Below the pieces are notes generated by a model. It saw only the letters and a program-made list of their open reading frames with translations. It made no database searches and was not told where the DNA came from. Both the position numbers and the translations under genes were made by a program. This document shows, one piece after another, positions 34,956-45,799 of a stretch of 64,000 bases of DNA; within the stretch, counting starts at the first letter, position 1, and each line of letters starts with the position of its first letter. The DNA comes from Prochilodus magdalenae (taxonomy: Eukaryota > Chordata > Actinopteri > Characiformes > Prochilodontidae), in contig JAMWET010000628.1 of the NCBI GenBank assembly GCA_024036415.1, positions 256,001 to 320,000 on the forward strand, given 5' to 3'.

Positions 34956-35257
34956 GGTACCGAACCTTAAGCGATCAAGAGTACATTCAAGTCAAGAACC
35001 AAATATATACCTCTATTTTTTTAATGTGGCATGTTGTGCAACACGCAGCTTAACCCATAAGAGCCCAGACCAGTTTCCCCTTAGGGAAAAATAATAAAGG
35101 TCAGTTATAAGATCATAAAAGATCAGTCTTATTGTGACAAAGAGGTCACATGGCGTCCTCTGTAAGTATTATGGGGTCATATTACCGGTAGCATATGTCA
35201 CAACAACAACGATTTCATAACTGGTATTCCATCATGGTGTTCTAGAAATGGCATCAG
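34956..35257. other. Single-copy-looking sequence
   Basis: No feature was recognised between the long-arm element and the minisatellite. Confidence 0.4.
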
Positions 35258-35775
35258 AATGGGTATATGTAATATAGAATATGGGTATATGTAATATAGA
35301 ATATGGGTATATGTAATATAGAATATGGGTATATGTAATATAGAATATGGGTATATGTAATATAGAATATGGTATATGTAGTATAGAATATGGGTATATG
35401 TACAATAGAATGTGGGTATATGTAATATAGAATATGGGTTTATGTAATATAGGAGATGGGTATATGTAATATTGAATATGAGTATATGTAATATAGAATA
35501 TGGGTATATGCAATATAGAATATGGGTATGTGTAATATAGAATATGGGTATATGTAATATAGAATATAGGTATATGTAATATAGAATATGGGTATATGCA
35601 ATATAGAATATGGGTGTGTGTAATATAGAATATGGGTATGTGTAATATAGGATATGGGTATATGTAATATAGAATATGGGTATGTGTAATATAAGATATG
35701 GGTATATGTAATATAGTATATGGTTATATGTAATATAGGATATGGGTATATGTGATATAGAATATGGGTATATGA
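35258..35775. repeat. 22-bp minisatellite
   Basis: The unit GGGTATATGTAATATAGAAT plus AT is repeated about 23 times with scattered substitutions and a few one-base deletions. The minus-strand frames of 93 and 193 codons (IFYITYTHILYY strings) are repeat artefacts with a 66-bp period. Confidence 0.95.
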
Positions 35776-36766
35776 ACATTAGAGCTCCTAAATGGATCGG
35801 AATCTTATAGGTACAAAAACAAGACTGTAAAATGAGCTGGTTTTGTCTCTAACTGCACTAACCAAGCACATCACCATTTTCTAAATGAGGTCATATGTTC
35901 ACCAACTGTCATGTGACTGCATCCAGGATGTTGGGTATAGGTCACTCAGGGACTCCATGTGTTCAGGTGAAGGATGAAGCTGTATAAAGAACTTCACAGA
36001 CTTGTGACACATACGTCACTGTGGGCTCTTATGGGTTAATGCTGGTTTAGACGTTTGGTTTGGTATTAATGTTTGAGTTTAAATCATTTTGAAGTTTTAA
36101 ACTGTTGTTAAAAGCACATACTGAAACTCCTTCATCCCAAAGGTAGTTAAGACTGCTGAAAGCTTGTAGTGCTGATGAGTGCTAACATCAAAACACTGGG
36201 ATAAAATGTGGGGTTTGGTGCTGTTCCCAAGGTAGTACCTTCATTAGTTGTTTATTCAGTTTCACAACTGGCAAGATCTCAACAGCTTTCTATTTATGTT
36301 ATTTCAAGACACCAGGGAACACATGCACCTTTCTTTAGAATAAACTCAGTGTTTATGAAGTGTTTACTTGAATTATTTTGAGCTGCCCTTAAGCTTTGAA
36401 AGGCAGTGCTAGTTTGTTGCTAACATCCATTACAAGCTATGAATATGCATGCGATGCCATTTCAGTGTAGTTATTTTTGCAGCCGGGGGTTAAATATTCT
36501 CTGAATATTTCAGCTATGATTTCTCATGTGATTTCTTAGTAATGTTAGCTAAATTGTTAATGCTCCTCAATTAATTTCCATCTGCTGCTGTGCCATCGGA
36601 TGCCAGCCGCAGATGTTTCTGACTCTCAGTGCTCTTAGTGAGGTTTTGGCTGTGATGTGTGAGATCAAAAAGTAAATAATGGTTTCCTTTCATTTAGAAA
36701 TTGTGGCATCCTCAGATGCATTTGTATTTAAATCCTGGCTAACTGTAATTAAAAACATGAATATAT

Positions 36767-36768
<2 letters not shown>
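35776..36768. other. Single-copy sequence, candidate conserved element at 36380-36680
   Basis: The stretch 36380-36680 has homeodomain-like words (CTCAATTAATTTCC), a CATCTGCTGCTG E-box context and an ATATGCATGC octamer-like word, with no repeat similarity. This resembles developmental enhancers in style, but conservation was not tested. Confidence 0.3.

Positions 36769-36847
<79 letters not shown>
36769..36847. repeat. (AT)n microsatellite
   Basis: About 78 bp of uninterrupted TA repeat. Confidence 0.97.
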
Positions 36848-36850
<3 letters not shown>

Positions 36851-38194
36851 ATTTTTTTGTCTTTTTTAACACTTCAACATCCTCAAAATGAATAAGAAAT
36901 TACATGAATATGGTTAATTTTATCATTTATTTTGGATTTTTGTTTGTTTGGGACAATAATAATAAAGCATTTTTATTTTACATTAGCATGGCATAGATAC
37001 CTTAAGCATCAAGAAACTTTTAGGCTGTTTAGTTTAGAAGGCAAAAAATATTTTACCTTCAATAAAGTTTTTTTTGTTGTTGTATAAAGTTACATCATTC
37101 TGTTGCACGGTGTATCTATTGAAAGACTATTCTTGTGTATCTAGTATATTCATTTAGCCTAACTAAGCTCTACCAATTGGTAGAGATGACCCAATCAGGT
37201 TAAGTTTAATACATTTGAATATTTTATATCATATTATGTATTTTTTTGCAACATCCATGAACAATACTGTAATTTATCTAAACAAGGCAGAAATAGAGTG
37301 ATTTCCCAACCTTGGTCTTGGAGGCCCACTACTCGTTTTAGTGTTTTCACTTTAGTGTTTACGCTGCTTCTCCCACACCTGATCCAACTATCATCAGCTT
37401 ATTAACCCACAGTCAGAAATAAGATGTGTTACTGTGGAAACAGCACTAAAAGGTTCTCTGAAGATTAGAAGTGCAGGACAATATTTAATAGGTGTAATCT
37501 TTAATGAAGACTGCTAAATGCTAGCTGAACATCTCCAATCTATCTGCAAAGGATTATACAAATAAAACCCAACCACCAATAGAAGACCAGTCCACAGACA
37601 AGTCCAGGGGCTCCACTGTACTGTGGTATGGGTCATATGGATAACATTGACACCCCTGCTGAACTCCTGAGAGACTGCAACAAAAGCACATGTGGTTACA
37701 CAGCTCATGTGATCTTGCAGTTGAAATGTCAGACTGTCAAATGTCACCGTCGTCGGCTACAGCCTGCTGAGAAATCCAGACTTCTCTTTATTGTGATATG
37801 GGACTCGGGGATTGGGATAAGCGATATAGTAAGAGTATTATTCATAATTGCAAACAGCTTGCTGTCAAAGACATGGCTCTCGGAGGAGACGATGAGTGTG
37901 TCTTCCGCAGGATATCAATAATTGTTTCGCAGAGCATAGCAGTTCAAGTTGCAGTCTTCATTGTCTCTCAGAGACCTGCGGTGAACCACTGGCTTCATGC
38001 GCTATCGATCTGCTCCTCAGGGTTCCCACGGTGCTGGAAATCCTGGAAAAGTCAGTGAATTTTCAAATCGCGTTTCCACGCCTGCAGGCATCATTGATTG
38101 TGGTAAGATTGGCTGGAATTTTGGGAAAACATTGTGACATTTTATTTTCTTGTCTCTGGTGAGAAATTATTATGGATCATGTAGGATTGCTTGG
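36848..38194. other. Single-copy-looking sequence
   Basis: Overlapping + frames of 86-97 codons at 37628-38162 have no domain and start in unremarkable context. Nothing else was recognised. Confidence 0.4.
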
Positions 38195-38525
38195 TTTAAT
38201 GTGGTTGGCACGGTGACAGTGGGTAGTGCTGTTGTCTCACAGCTAGATAGGGCAGAGGAGGTGTCCAGACTCTTTCTGTGTGGAGTTTGCATGTTCTCCC
38301 TGCGTTCCATCTGCGTGGGGTTCCTCTGGGTGCTCTGGTTTCCTCCCATAGTCCAAAGACATGCAGTCAGGGGAACTGGAGATGCTAAATTGACGTTAGA
38401 AGTGAGTGTGTGTGACTGAATGAATGTCTATGTCTGTGGGTCTGCCCTGCTATTGACTTGCAGCCTGTCCAGGGTGTTTCCTGCCTTCCACCCAGTGAAT
38501 GCTGGCATAGGCTCTAGCCTTGGTC
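38195..38525 (+). mobile_element. Retroposon-like repeat, family U
   Basis: In order it shows GGCACGGTGACAGTGGGTAG (tRNA-like head), GTGTGGAGTTTGCATGTTCT, CATAGTCCAAAGACATGCAG, CAGCCTGTCCAGGGTGTTTC and GCTGGCATAGGCTCTAGCC. This is the diagnostic order of a ubiquitous fish repeat also present at 15880, 38641 and 46889. Several frames cross it without being genes. Confidence 0.75.
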
Positions 38526-38640
38526 ATCCTCTAGTCCTTCATCAGTGGTCACCGGACACTGTCCATAGTGATAGTTGTGACAGGTGGACTATTCTCAGTC
38601 CAGGAGTGACACAGCGTTGTCCGATCCACTCTTTTCTGTG
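38526..38640 (+). repeat. Family P fragment between two family U copies
   Basis: GTCATCCTCTAGTCCTTCAT and ACTATTCTCAGTCCAGGAGT match the interior of the family P repeat at 39673-40110. It sits exactly between two family U copies. Confidence 0.65.
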
Positions 38641-38890
38641 TGCTCCTTTCTGTGTGGAGTTTGCATGTTCTCCCCATGTCTGTTTCCTCCCACAGTCCAA
38701 AGACATGCAGTTGGGTGAACTAAAGAAGGTAGATTGTCGTTAGATTAGAGTGTGTATGTGTGAGTGAATGAATGTGAGTCTGCTCTACTACTGACTTACA
38801 GCCTGTCCAGGGTGTTTCCTGCCTTGCACCCATTAAATGCTGGGATAGGCTCTATTACTCTCCGCTACCCAGAGGGATAAAGTGGATTAG
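38641..38890 (+). mobile_element. Family U repeat, second copy, head truncated
   Basis: It starts at the GTGTGGAGTTTGCATGTTCT block and continues through the CAAAGACATGCAG and CCTGTCCAGGGTGTTTCC blocks to GATAAAGTGGATTAGAAGAT. The tail then passes directly into the microsatellite. Confidence 0.75.
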
Positions 38891-39185
38891 AAGATGAGTG
38901 AGTGAGTGACTGAGTGAGTGAGTAAGTGACTGAGTGACTGAGTGAGTGAGTGACTGAGTGACTGAGTGAGTGACTGAGTGAGTGACTGAGTGAGTGACTG
39001 AGTGAGTGACTGAGTGAGTGACTGAGTGAGTGACTGAGTGAGTGAGTGACTGAGTGAGTGAGTGACTGAGTGACTGAGTGAGTGACTGAGTGACTGAGTG
39101 ACTGAGTGACTGAGTGACTGAGTGAGTGAGTGACTGAGTGAGTGACTGAGTGAGTGAGTGACTGAGTGAGTGAGAGAGAGAGAGA
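38888..39185. repeat. (GAGTGAGTGACT)n-type microsatellite
   Basis: About 300 bp of GAGT and GACT tetranucleotides alternate in irregular GAGTGACT and GAGTGAGTGACT blocks. It grows out of the GATGAGTGAGTGAG tail of the family U copy. The 106-codon minus frame (SLTQSLTQ) is an artefact. Confidence 0.95.
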
Positions 39186-39672
39186 ATGTTAAGGCTCCAA
39201 GGTCCAAATTTTGAAAGACATCAGAGGATCAGTCGGTGATGCCACAGCCACCCAGCTAAAACTGAGTGAAGTGACACAATTCAAGGGTTTGGTCTTAATG
39301 TGAAACAGATCTGGCTTCTTCATCCCCGTCACTCTGCAAGATGCTAGCCAATATGGGCATCTGTTAGTTGACATAACACTATTGGCATGTAGTGCTCCCT
39401 TCCAACAGTGGTGAGCTTTCCAAAGACGTTGCCCTATTGATAGTTTAAAAATATGTGCTGGCTGGCTTTATGTCTTTGAGGAAGCACGTGCATCTTCTCA
39501 GCTTTCTCGCCTTCAAATATGTACATTTGCTTAGTACTCTAAACAAATTATTGGTGTACATGTAAATATGTATATACATATCAGCTCCATGTACCATATA
39601 GGAGCACTCTCTACAATTACAGAACAAATAGTAGTCCATCTGTTTCTCTGTACATGCTGTTGTTTAATGGTA
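39186..39672. other. Single-copy-looking sequence
   Basis: No feature was recognised. Confidence 0.4.
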
Positions 39673-40110
39673 AAGACCCCCATAGGGCCACCACAGAGCT
39701 GGTGTTATTTGATGACAGTGACGTGGTGTTGGTGTGTTAGTGTGTGTGTTGCTGCTGTGAGTGAATCAGAGACAGCAGTGCTGCTGGAGTGTTTATACAC
39801 TGTGTCCACTCACTGTCCACTCCATTAGACACTCCTACTTTGCTGGTCCAACTTGTAGATGTACAGTCAGAGACGATAGCTCATCTACTGCTGCACAGTG
39901 CAGTGGTGGTCATCCTCTAGTACTTCATCAGTGGTCACAGGATGCTGCCCATAGGACACTGTAGCTGGTGGATTATTCTCAGTCCAGCATTACTGTGTCT
40001 GATCCACTCACACCAGCACACCACAAACTGCAGTGCTGAGAATGATCCACCACCCTCATAATACCTGCTCTGTGGTGGACTGTTGGGGGTCCTGATTATT
40101 AAGGGTAACT
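39673..40110. repeat. Fold-back dispersed repeat, family P, most complete copy
   Basis: The left arm (about 39673-39795) and right arm (about 39985-40105) are imperfect inverted copies. The left has CCACCACAGAGCTGGTGTTA, and the right has the inverse TAATACCTGCTCTGTGGTGG. Fragments occur at 345-590 and 38526-38640. There is no coding capacity. I consider it a non-autonomous DNA element of unknown superfamily. Confidence 0.65.
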
Positions 40111-40137
40111 GCTGGTGCATGGTGAGGCATGTTGAAG

Positions 40138-40138
<1 letters not shown>

Positions 40139-40191
<53 letters not shown>
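40139..40191. repeat. (AT)n microsatellite
   Basis: About 52 bp of TA repeat just right of the family P repeat. Confidence 0.95.
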
Positions 40192-40194
<3 letters not shown>

Positions 40195-41144
40195 TGTTTA
40201 ATATGAGGCTTATTTAAATTTGAGCTTGACTTGAAAAATGTAAATTGTTATTTCCATCTATCATACCAGTCCAGTTGAAGTTCACTGCACTGTAGAGAGG
40301 CAGCTACAACACTATTCCCGAGTTAACTGAAGTTGTGGTCACTGGACAGAGGAATAGGAAAATGGATCTTGCTTTGTCTTGGAAAAGTTTTGTCTACGCA
40401 AAGCTGTGGAAGCCCTGTCTGTTCTTTGGGCCCATTCCAAAACACTTAGTACAGTAGGAATGAGTCTGTGGAGATTCTGTACTCTTGGCCAGGATGTGTT
40501 TGAATCTCGCTGTCGGGGTGGAAGAGGGCGTCTTGGCTTTAATGATGTTCCATTGCCCGGGCTCGAGCGAAGCGGGATGCAGCTAATCGGCGCTGACGGT
40601 CTGCCGGGGAGTCAGATGACTCAGGGGCACATTGGGCACACGCACCTCTGGAGCGCATCTTCCTCTCTGCCTGTCCCAATCAGGAGCACGGCTGAGGATT
40701 CTACCGCACCTCTCGGCTGCCAAATATTTACTTCATGTCCGTCGCCATAAGGCCTGGAGACAGAGAATCTGAAAGAGGGAGAGAGGGAAAGAAAGAGGGA
40801 GAGGGGTGGGGGGAGGCACCATGGCAGCCGCGTGGGCAGTCAAGCGTGTCTGAGAAGGATGCATCACCGAGGATTCGGGATAGATCAACAATGATAAATG
40901 ATGGGGGTATTCGTGGCGGACATTTTGGAATTGCCTTGTCTGAGAGTGTGTGTGTATAGAGGTGTTCTGGTAAATGTTCTGTCTGAAGTGTTGATGGCAG
41001 AGAAAAGAAAATCTAACAATGATCTACATGTGGATGTTAGTTGTGTGGAATTACGAATGTAATTTTCCATATGAAGGGTTTCGTTTCGAAATGCTGTATA
41101 TAGACCATTCCATGTGAATGCAAGTGTGCAGACTTAATATCCTC
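40192..41144. other. Single-copy-looking sequence, GC-rich at 40500-40700
   Basis: The stretch 40500-40700 has more CpG than its surroundings (CCCGGGCTCGAGCGAAGCGG). The 123-codon + frame 40379-40750 covers it but has no domain or splice context. A GA-rich run lies at about 40770-40808. Confidence 0.35.
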
Positions 41145-41838
41145 GGAGCTGCACCTAGAAGGACGTGTCGGATTGCAGTGCTATTGGTAGGGAAGATAAA
41201 GGAGACCAGGAACAATAAATGATGATGCATTTAGACTGATATGAATAATATTTATTGAGCTACACATACAGAAATAGTGTCTCATAGTATGGTGTCGGGC
41301 CGCCATGTTTGGTAACACTATATGCCAGGTGGAGATGGGAGTCGGCTTGGAGTTTCCTAGTGGTGATAATCCATCCCATGCAGCTTGAATGTTCTCACAC
41401 AGTTCCTTTAGATTGTGTGGTAGGGTTGGAGGTGCAGTGACACCAGGTGGGTGTAGACGCATGACAGTGAACCGTTCATCCTAGTGCTGACCACGGTGCC
41501 TCCATACATGGAGTCATTAGTTGTCTAAAAGTTAAAAGTGGAACTGGTGACTGAAGATGACGATTGCTTTGGTGGCTTGGGGTTAAAGGCAGTCGTTCCA
41601 ATAGCAGTCTGTATGCATGTAGTCTACCAATGATGCTGGCACTAACATGATGACTTGTGGAGGGCATGTCCACAATTGGGCTGTTAAGTTATTCAGGTAC
41701 AGCAATAAGAACCATCCTTGCTTACGTCACATGCACAGCCAAGTGTGCTACTTGAATCATTAGCAAGTCTCACAATGTCAAACCTACCCACCAAGTTTCA
41801 TTCCTGTCGGTTGATTCCTTCTGGGTGCAGGTTCGGAC
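41145..41838 (-). mobile_element. Tc1-like family T3 copy
   Basis: The left end begins with GCTGCACCTAGAAGGACGTG and the right end with GATTCCTTCTGGGTGCAGG. The minus strand retains AAWDGLS of the C-terminal region and broken central parts. Both extreme termini are eroded. Confidence 0.7.
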
Positions 41839-42128
41839 GGTGAGTGTACATAATTAAGTGATATTGATATTCTGGTGACAGGATGAATTCTTAAAAGTAA
41901 ACGGCAGGACCGGAAGTATCGATATTTAGCACGTTCATGTTAGTTCCCATTCTAATAAGTCTAATAACTCTCCAGACATTCTCATTATGATATACTGTAG
42001 TGTCTGGTCCCATAAAACTAGGTTCCCAGGAAGCCAGGAACCAAGGAACCCTTTCTGGAAGCCTTGAAGGGTTATCAAAGTCATTGCTTTGTAATGTGCA
42101 ACAACATGCACTGCAGTTTATATATATA
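41839..42128. other. Short single-copy spacer
   Basis: No feature was recognised. Confidence 0.4.
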
Positions 42129-42655
42129 CAGGGGTTGGACAATGAAACTGAAACACCTGTCATTTTAGTATGGGAGGTCTCATGGCTAAATTGGACCAGC
42201 CTGGTGGCCAATCTTCATTAATTGCACATTGCACCAGTAAGAGCAGAGTGTGAAGGTTCAGTTAGCAGGTAAGAGCACAGTTCTGCTCAAAATACTGCAA
42301 TGCACACAACATTATGGGTGACATACCAGAGTTCAAAAGAGGACAAACTGTTGGTGCACGTCTTGTTGGCGCATCTGTGATCATACATCATGTGTGATGT
42401 ATCAAGAGCCACGGTATCCAGGGTAATGTCAGCATACCACCAAGAAGGGCGAACCTCCACCAGCATCACGTAGTGACCTGGCCACTACCCTGCAAGGAGA
42501 ATGGCTTAAAATCCCTCTGACCACTGTGCAGGACTTGTATATGTCATTCCCAAGACGAACTGATGCTGTATTGGCCGCAAAAGGAGGCCCTACACCATAC
42601 TAATAAATGATTGTGGTCTAAAACCAGGTGTTTCAGTTTCATTGTCCAACCCCTG
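42129..42655 (+). mobile_element. Tc1-derived MITE, family T1, copy C
   Basis: The complete element begins CAGGGGTTGGACAATGAAAC and ends with the inverse, flanked by TA repeats on both sides. It is the only T1 copy with the transposase remnant on the + strand: PEFKRGQTVGARLVGASV, then a disrupted segment, then the element end. The interior joins the N-terminal helix-turn-helix directly to the 3' end, so the whole catalytic domain is missing. Confidence 0.9.
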
Positions 42656-44054
42656 TATATATATATATATATATCGTTTAGTAAATTATCAGGCTATGTG
42701 GCCTGTTTACAGTGTTGTTTTCGGATGGTGTGCCTCGGTTCTTTCACCGCGCTGAGCCTTTGATCTTTGTTTCAAAGGACGACCTCTACACGTATCAGTG
42801 TTTTGAGAGTTAAGATCAATATGTGTCTCATAATCTGGGGCTTTTCTGTACTTAAAGACATCAAACTTGGCTTAACACTGCAACATCAAATGCGCCAAGT
42901 CCTTGCTTCTCTCAACCAAAAGGAACACACTTCCTTAGAACACCAGAGATCTTTCTTCTGTTATTCTTTCCCGCTCAGTCCCACCCTCAGGTTTTGGCAA
43001 AGTGTCGAGCTCCCATGAGAAGCGTGCCTCCATCCCTCTCTTTCTCTCGCTCTCTCTCCCTCCTCTGTATTCTCTGTATTTTTTATTTTTCATTTATCAG
43101 CTGCCACCTTATCGCACGCGTCTTTTATCCTTTAAACTGGAGCAACGGACACAGATTACATTTATTTATTATTTATTTATTTATTTATTTATTTTTGCAC
43201 GACACTGTCAACCTCTGCTGTCTTCGTCTTGCTGTTAACAGCTCGTGCACAGGCCCCGAGTGCTAGCGGGCTAAAATTATCCGCAGAATGAGACAGCTCA
43301 GAAAAACAAAAATTGGCTGCAATTACCGCAGAAATCCTTATTGGGTCATGTTTTGACTCACCCTGTGCCAGGAAAATATGAATATCGTTTAGAGCGAGGG
43401 AGCGAGGGGGAAAGGCAGCGAGAGAGCTGGTGAGTGAGGAATGGAGAAAGGGAAGGAAAGCGCGAGAACGTGAGAGCTAGAGAGAAGGGCATGTTGTTTT
43501 CCTTCAGCACGCCTATTGTGCTACAGCAGAGAGTGCTGGAAGGCTGTTTGTGGCGAAGCTGCTAAGTAACAAGCTGACTCATTATATTCGGACTTGATGG
43601 GCCAATACGCTCGCTCCTTTTATAAGTTCACGTTTTCAGCATATTAAACCGTCTAAGGCCTGCGCTCTGTTTGCCGGGGCGCTCGCCGTTTCCTTATTGT
43701 TCGTTTTCAGGCGTCAAATGATCCAACCACTTGGGCACTCGGCAACTTGAGGGCAATAAAGCCAAGATGTTCCACTGTATATTAGTTTCATAAGCAATAT
43801 GCATGAAATTGGACAGTGATATTTGTCCCTGTAGGGCTTGAAGGGATGTAACGCAACACCCTCTTTGAATTCAGATTGTATGTTTATGCTGTAAATAATT
43901 TATTGTCTTTTTGGTCAGGGTGATGCATCTGGCTTTCAGACACTAAACCTAAACTGTTCAGCTGCTTTGCCGTAGTTGCGTGTTGGTAAGCTCACCAGTC
44001 AAACAAACTGCTCACCTGTGACTGACCTCTACCTCTCCACAGCTGAGATTCATT
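42656..44054. other. Single-copy sequence with (TTTA)n and a candidate conserved element
   Basis: A (TTTA)n run lies at about 43162-43193. The stretch 43240-43460 includes TGGCTGCAATTACCGCAGAA and TTATTGGGTCATGTTTTGAC in repeat-free context, which resembles conserved non-coding DNA. The rest has no recognised feature. Confidence 0.35.
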
Positions 44055-44376
44055 TTGCCATGGACTGGACAGGTTTCTGGATGTAGGCCACATCAATGCT
44101 TCTCCAGCATCAAAGTATTGCACAGTTGGGCCAAATTTGGTGGATGCCTTCCCTGGCACAATCCTGAGGAGAATTCCCGGTAGACTGGATTTCAGCCACT
44201 GCTGGTAGACCCGTATGACTGTATGTTCCATACACCTGCAGATTCAGCTACTTCCTTCACACTACGGCCTTCAGCACACCAAACCCAGTCACCCCGTTTA
44301 CCTAATCATTACTGTCTGCTTTGAGACCCATTGTCCACACAAGACATTTCCTCCAACCGTCCCAATCTATGAATCT
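44055..44376 (-). mobile_element. Tc1-like transposase fragment, family T2, copy 3
   Basis: Reverse complement of 6-290. The minus strand encodes VIRVYQQWLKSSLPGILLRI in an open 79-codon frame. This is the clearest surviving VYQQW motif of the helix-turn-helix region in the window. Frameshifts remove the rest, and no DDE core follows. Confidence 0.75.
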
Positions 44377-44393
44377 TTGTTCTCCTAACAAAG

Positions 44394-44629
44394 ACTATGG
44401 GTCTTTGGCTAGCTATAACAAGAAGCTAGCTCAGTATTCCCAGATTAGACATTGAGAGATGCTGTCGAGAGACCAAAGAAGATATTGTTGGAGGAAGTGA
44501 GGATTCTGTCTTTTCCCCATCCTCACTTCCTCCAACAATATCTTCTATGGTCTCTCGACAGCATCTCTCGATGTCCAACCTGGGAATACTGAGCTAGCTT
44601 CTTGTTATAGCTAGCCAAAGACCCATAGT
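44394..44629. repeat. Near-perfect 111-bp inverted repeat with 14-bp loop
   Basis: The left arm 44394-44504 and right arm 44519-44629 pair with only four mismatches out of 111 by eye. Arms contain GGCTAGCTATAACAAGAAGC and GAGATGCTGTCGAGAGACCA. The loop is TCTGTCTTTTCCCC. No other copy was noticed in the window. A transcript would form a long hairpin. Confidence 0.95.
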
Positions 44630-45499
44630 TGTGAAATGGTGCGTGAAACAATGTCATAAAACATTCCGCAGCTCCTTATGAAAGGTTTTGTGTCGGCTCC
44701 TCCGAAGTTACACAGCGCTATAGAAGGCGTTCCAGACCTGGAGTGCCAATGACAGAGACGGGGCTCTGGCTATTATAAGTCAGTGTACCGTCAAAATGAT
44801 TTTGAAGCTGTTTAGTGCTGTCTCACTAAAAGCTACTTAACAATGCGTTCGCGGTGCAAAACGTTCAGGATGTCTGCACTGGAAATATCTGGAAGTCTGC
44901 ATGTCAAGGCAAAAAAGCAAACAAGCTTATCAGCTAATAGCTTGAGAGAGCAGGCTGCACATTTAAAAGCAGTATCAGTGGCTCACAGCAAGGTACAAAT
45001 AACTGAAGCATCTAGCAATGCCTCTATGAGTACCTTAACATCAGTGTTGGAATATCAGTGTGGCACGATGTGCCAAAACCAGAACAGAGTGTCAAAACCG
45101 GAGCTACGCCACTTACTTCAGGTGTAAAGAGCCTTGTTAATTACACCGCCAGTATTGGTTTTGCCTTGTCGCTTGCTTGGGTCATTTGCTGTCGTTATAG
45201 GTATTTGGGAATTTAGTCACTTGGAATGAAGTGGCTGTTGCTGTTTTAACAGGTGGTGGTCTACATTGCTACGTTGCTTTTGCCGAAGCCTGAGCGGTAA
45301 AGAGAAGCATTCAGAGTGCCATTAGCCGATATTGGCATTCACAAAATGCTCCTCATTATAAGGTCAGAACTAACAGTGACATGATAATTCAATACTGATT
45401 CATCCCAGAGGTGTTCATTGGGTTCGAGAACTCCATGCAGGCCACTGGAGTTCCTCTCCACCAAATCCCTCTAACCATGTCTTTATGGACCTCCATAAG
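44630..45499. other. Single-copy-looking sequence
   Basis: A 94-codon + frame at 44843-45127 has no recognised domain. Nothing else was seen. Confidence 0.4.
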
Positions 45500-45795
45500 A
45501 GGTGCACAAGAGAACCTTTGCCATATTGGAAGCATATAGCTGTTGTAACTTTAAGTGCCGGTTCGAGCGCATGCTCGCTGTACGTCGTGAGCGAGAGAGG
45601 AAGTACAAAGCTAACGGTTATATAAGTACGGCACGCGGGATGGTTACGGGGGGTTTTGTAACCTGTATGTTCTGCTGCAGTGTTTTCTGGGATTGTAACC
45701 ACGAGGTGTGGGTGCTCCCCTGCCCAATAAATGGTCCAGTACTCCGAACGGCTGTGTCTCACCTGGATTTCTTTATGGAGGTCGGGGGAAGCAGC
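45500..45795 (+). other. Possible solo LTR or promoter-like segment
   Basis: The order TGTTGTAACTTTAAGTGCCG, a TATATAAG box (about 45619), a GC-rich stretch and AATAAATGG (about 45726) within 300 bp resembles a retroelement LTR with promoter and polyadenylation signal. No clear TG...CA ends, target duplication or internal retroelement genes were found, so this is weak. The overlapping 140-codon minus frame has no domain. Confidence 0.3.
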
Positions 45796-45799
45796 TAAC

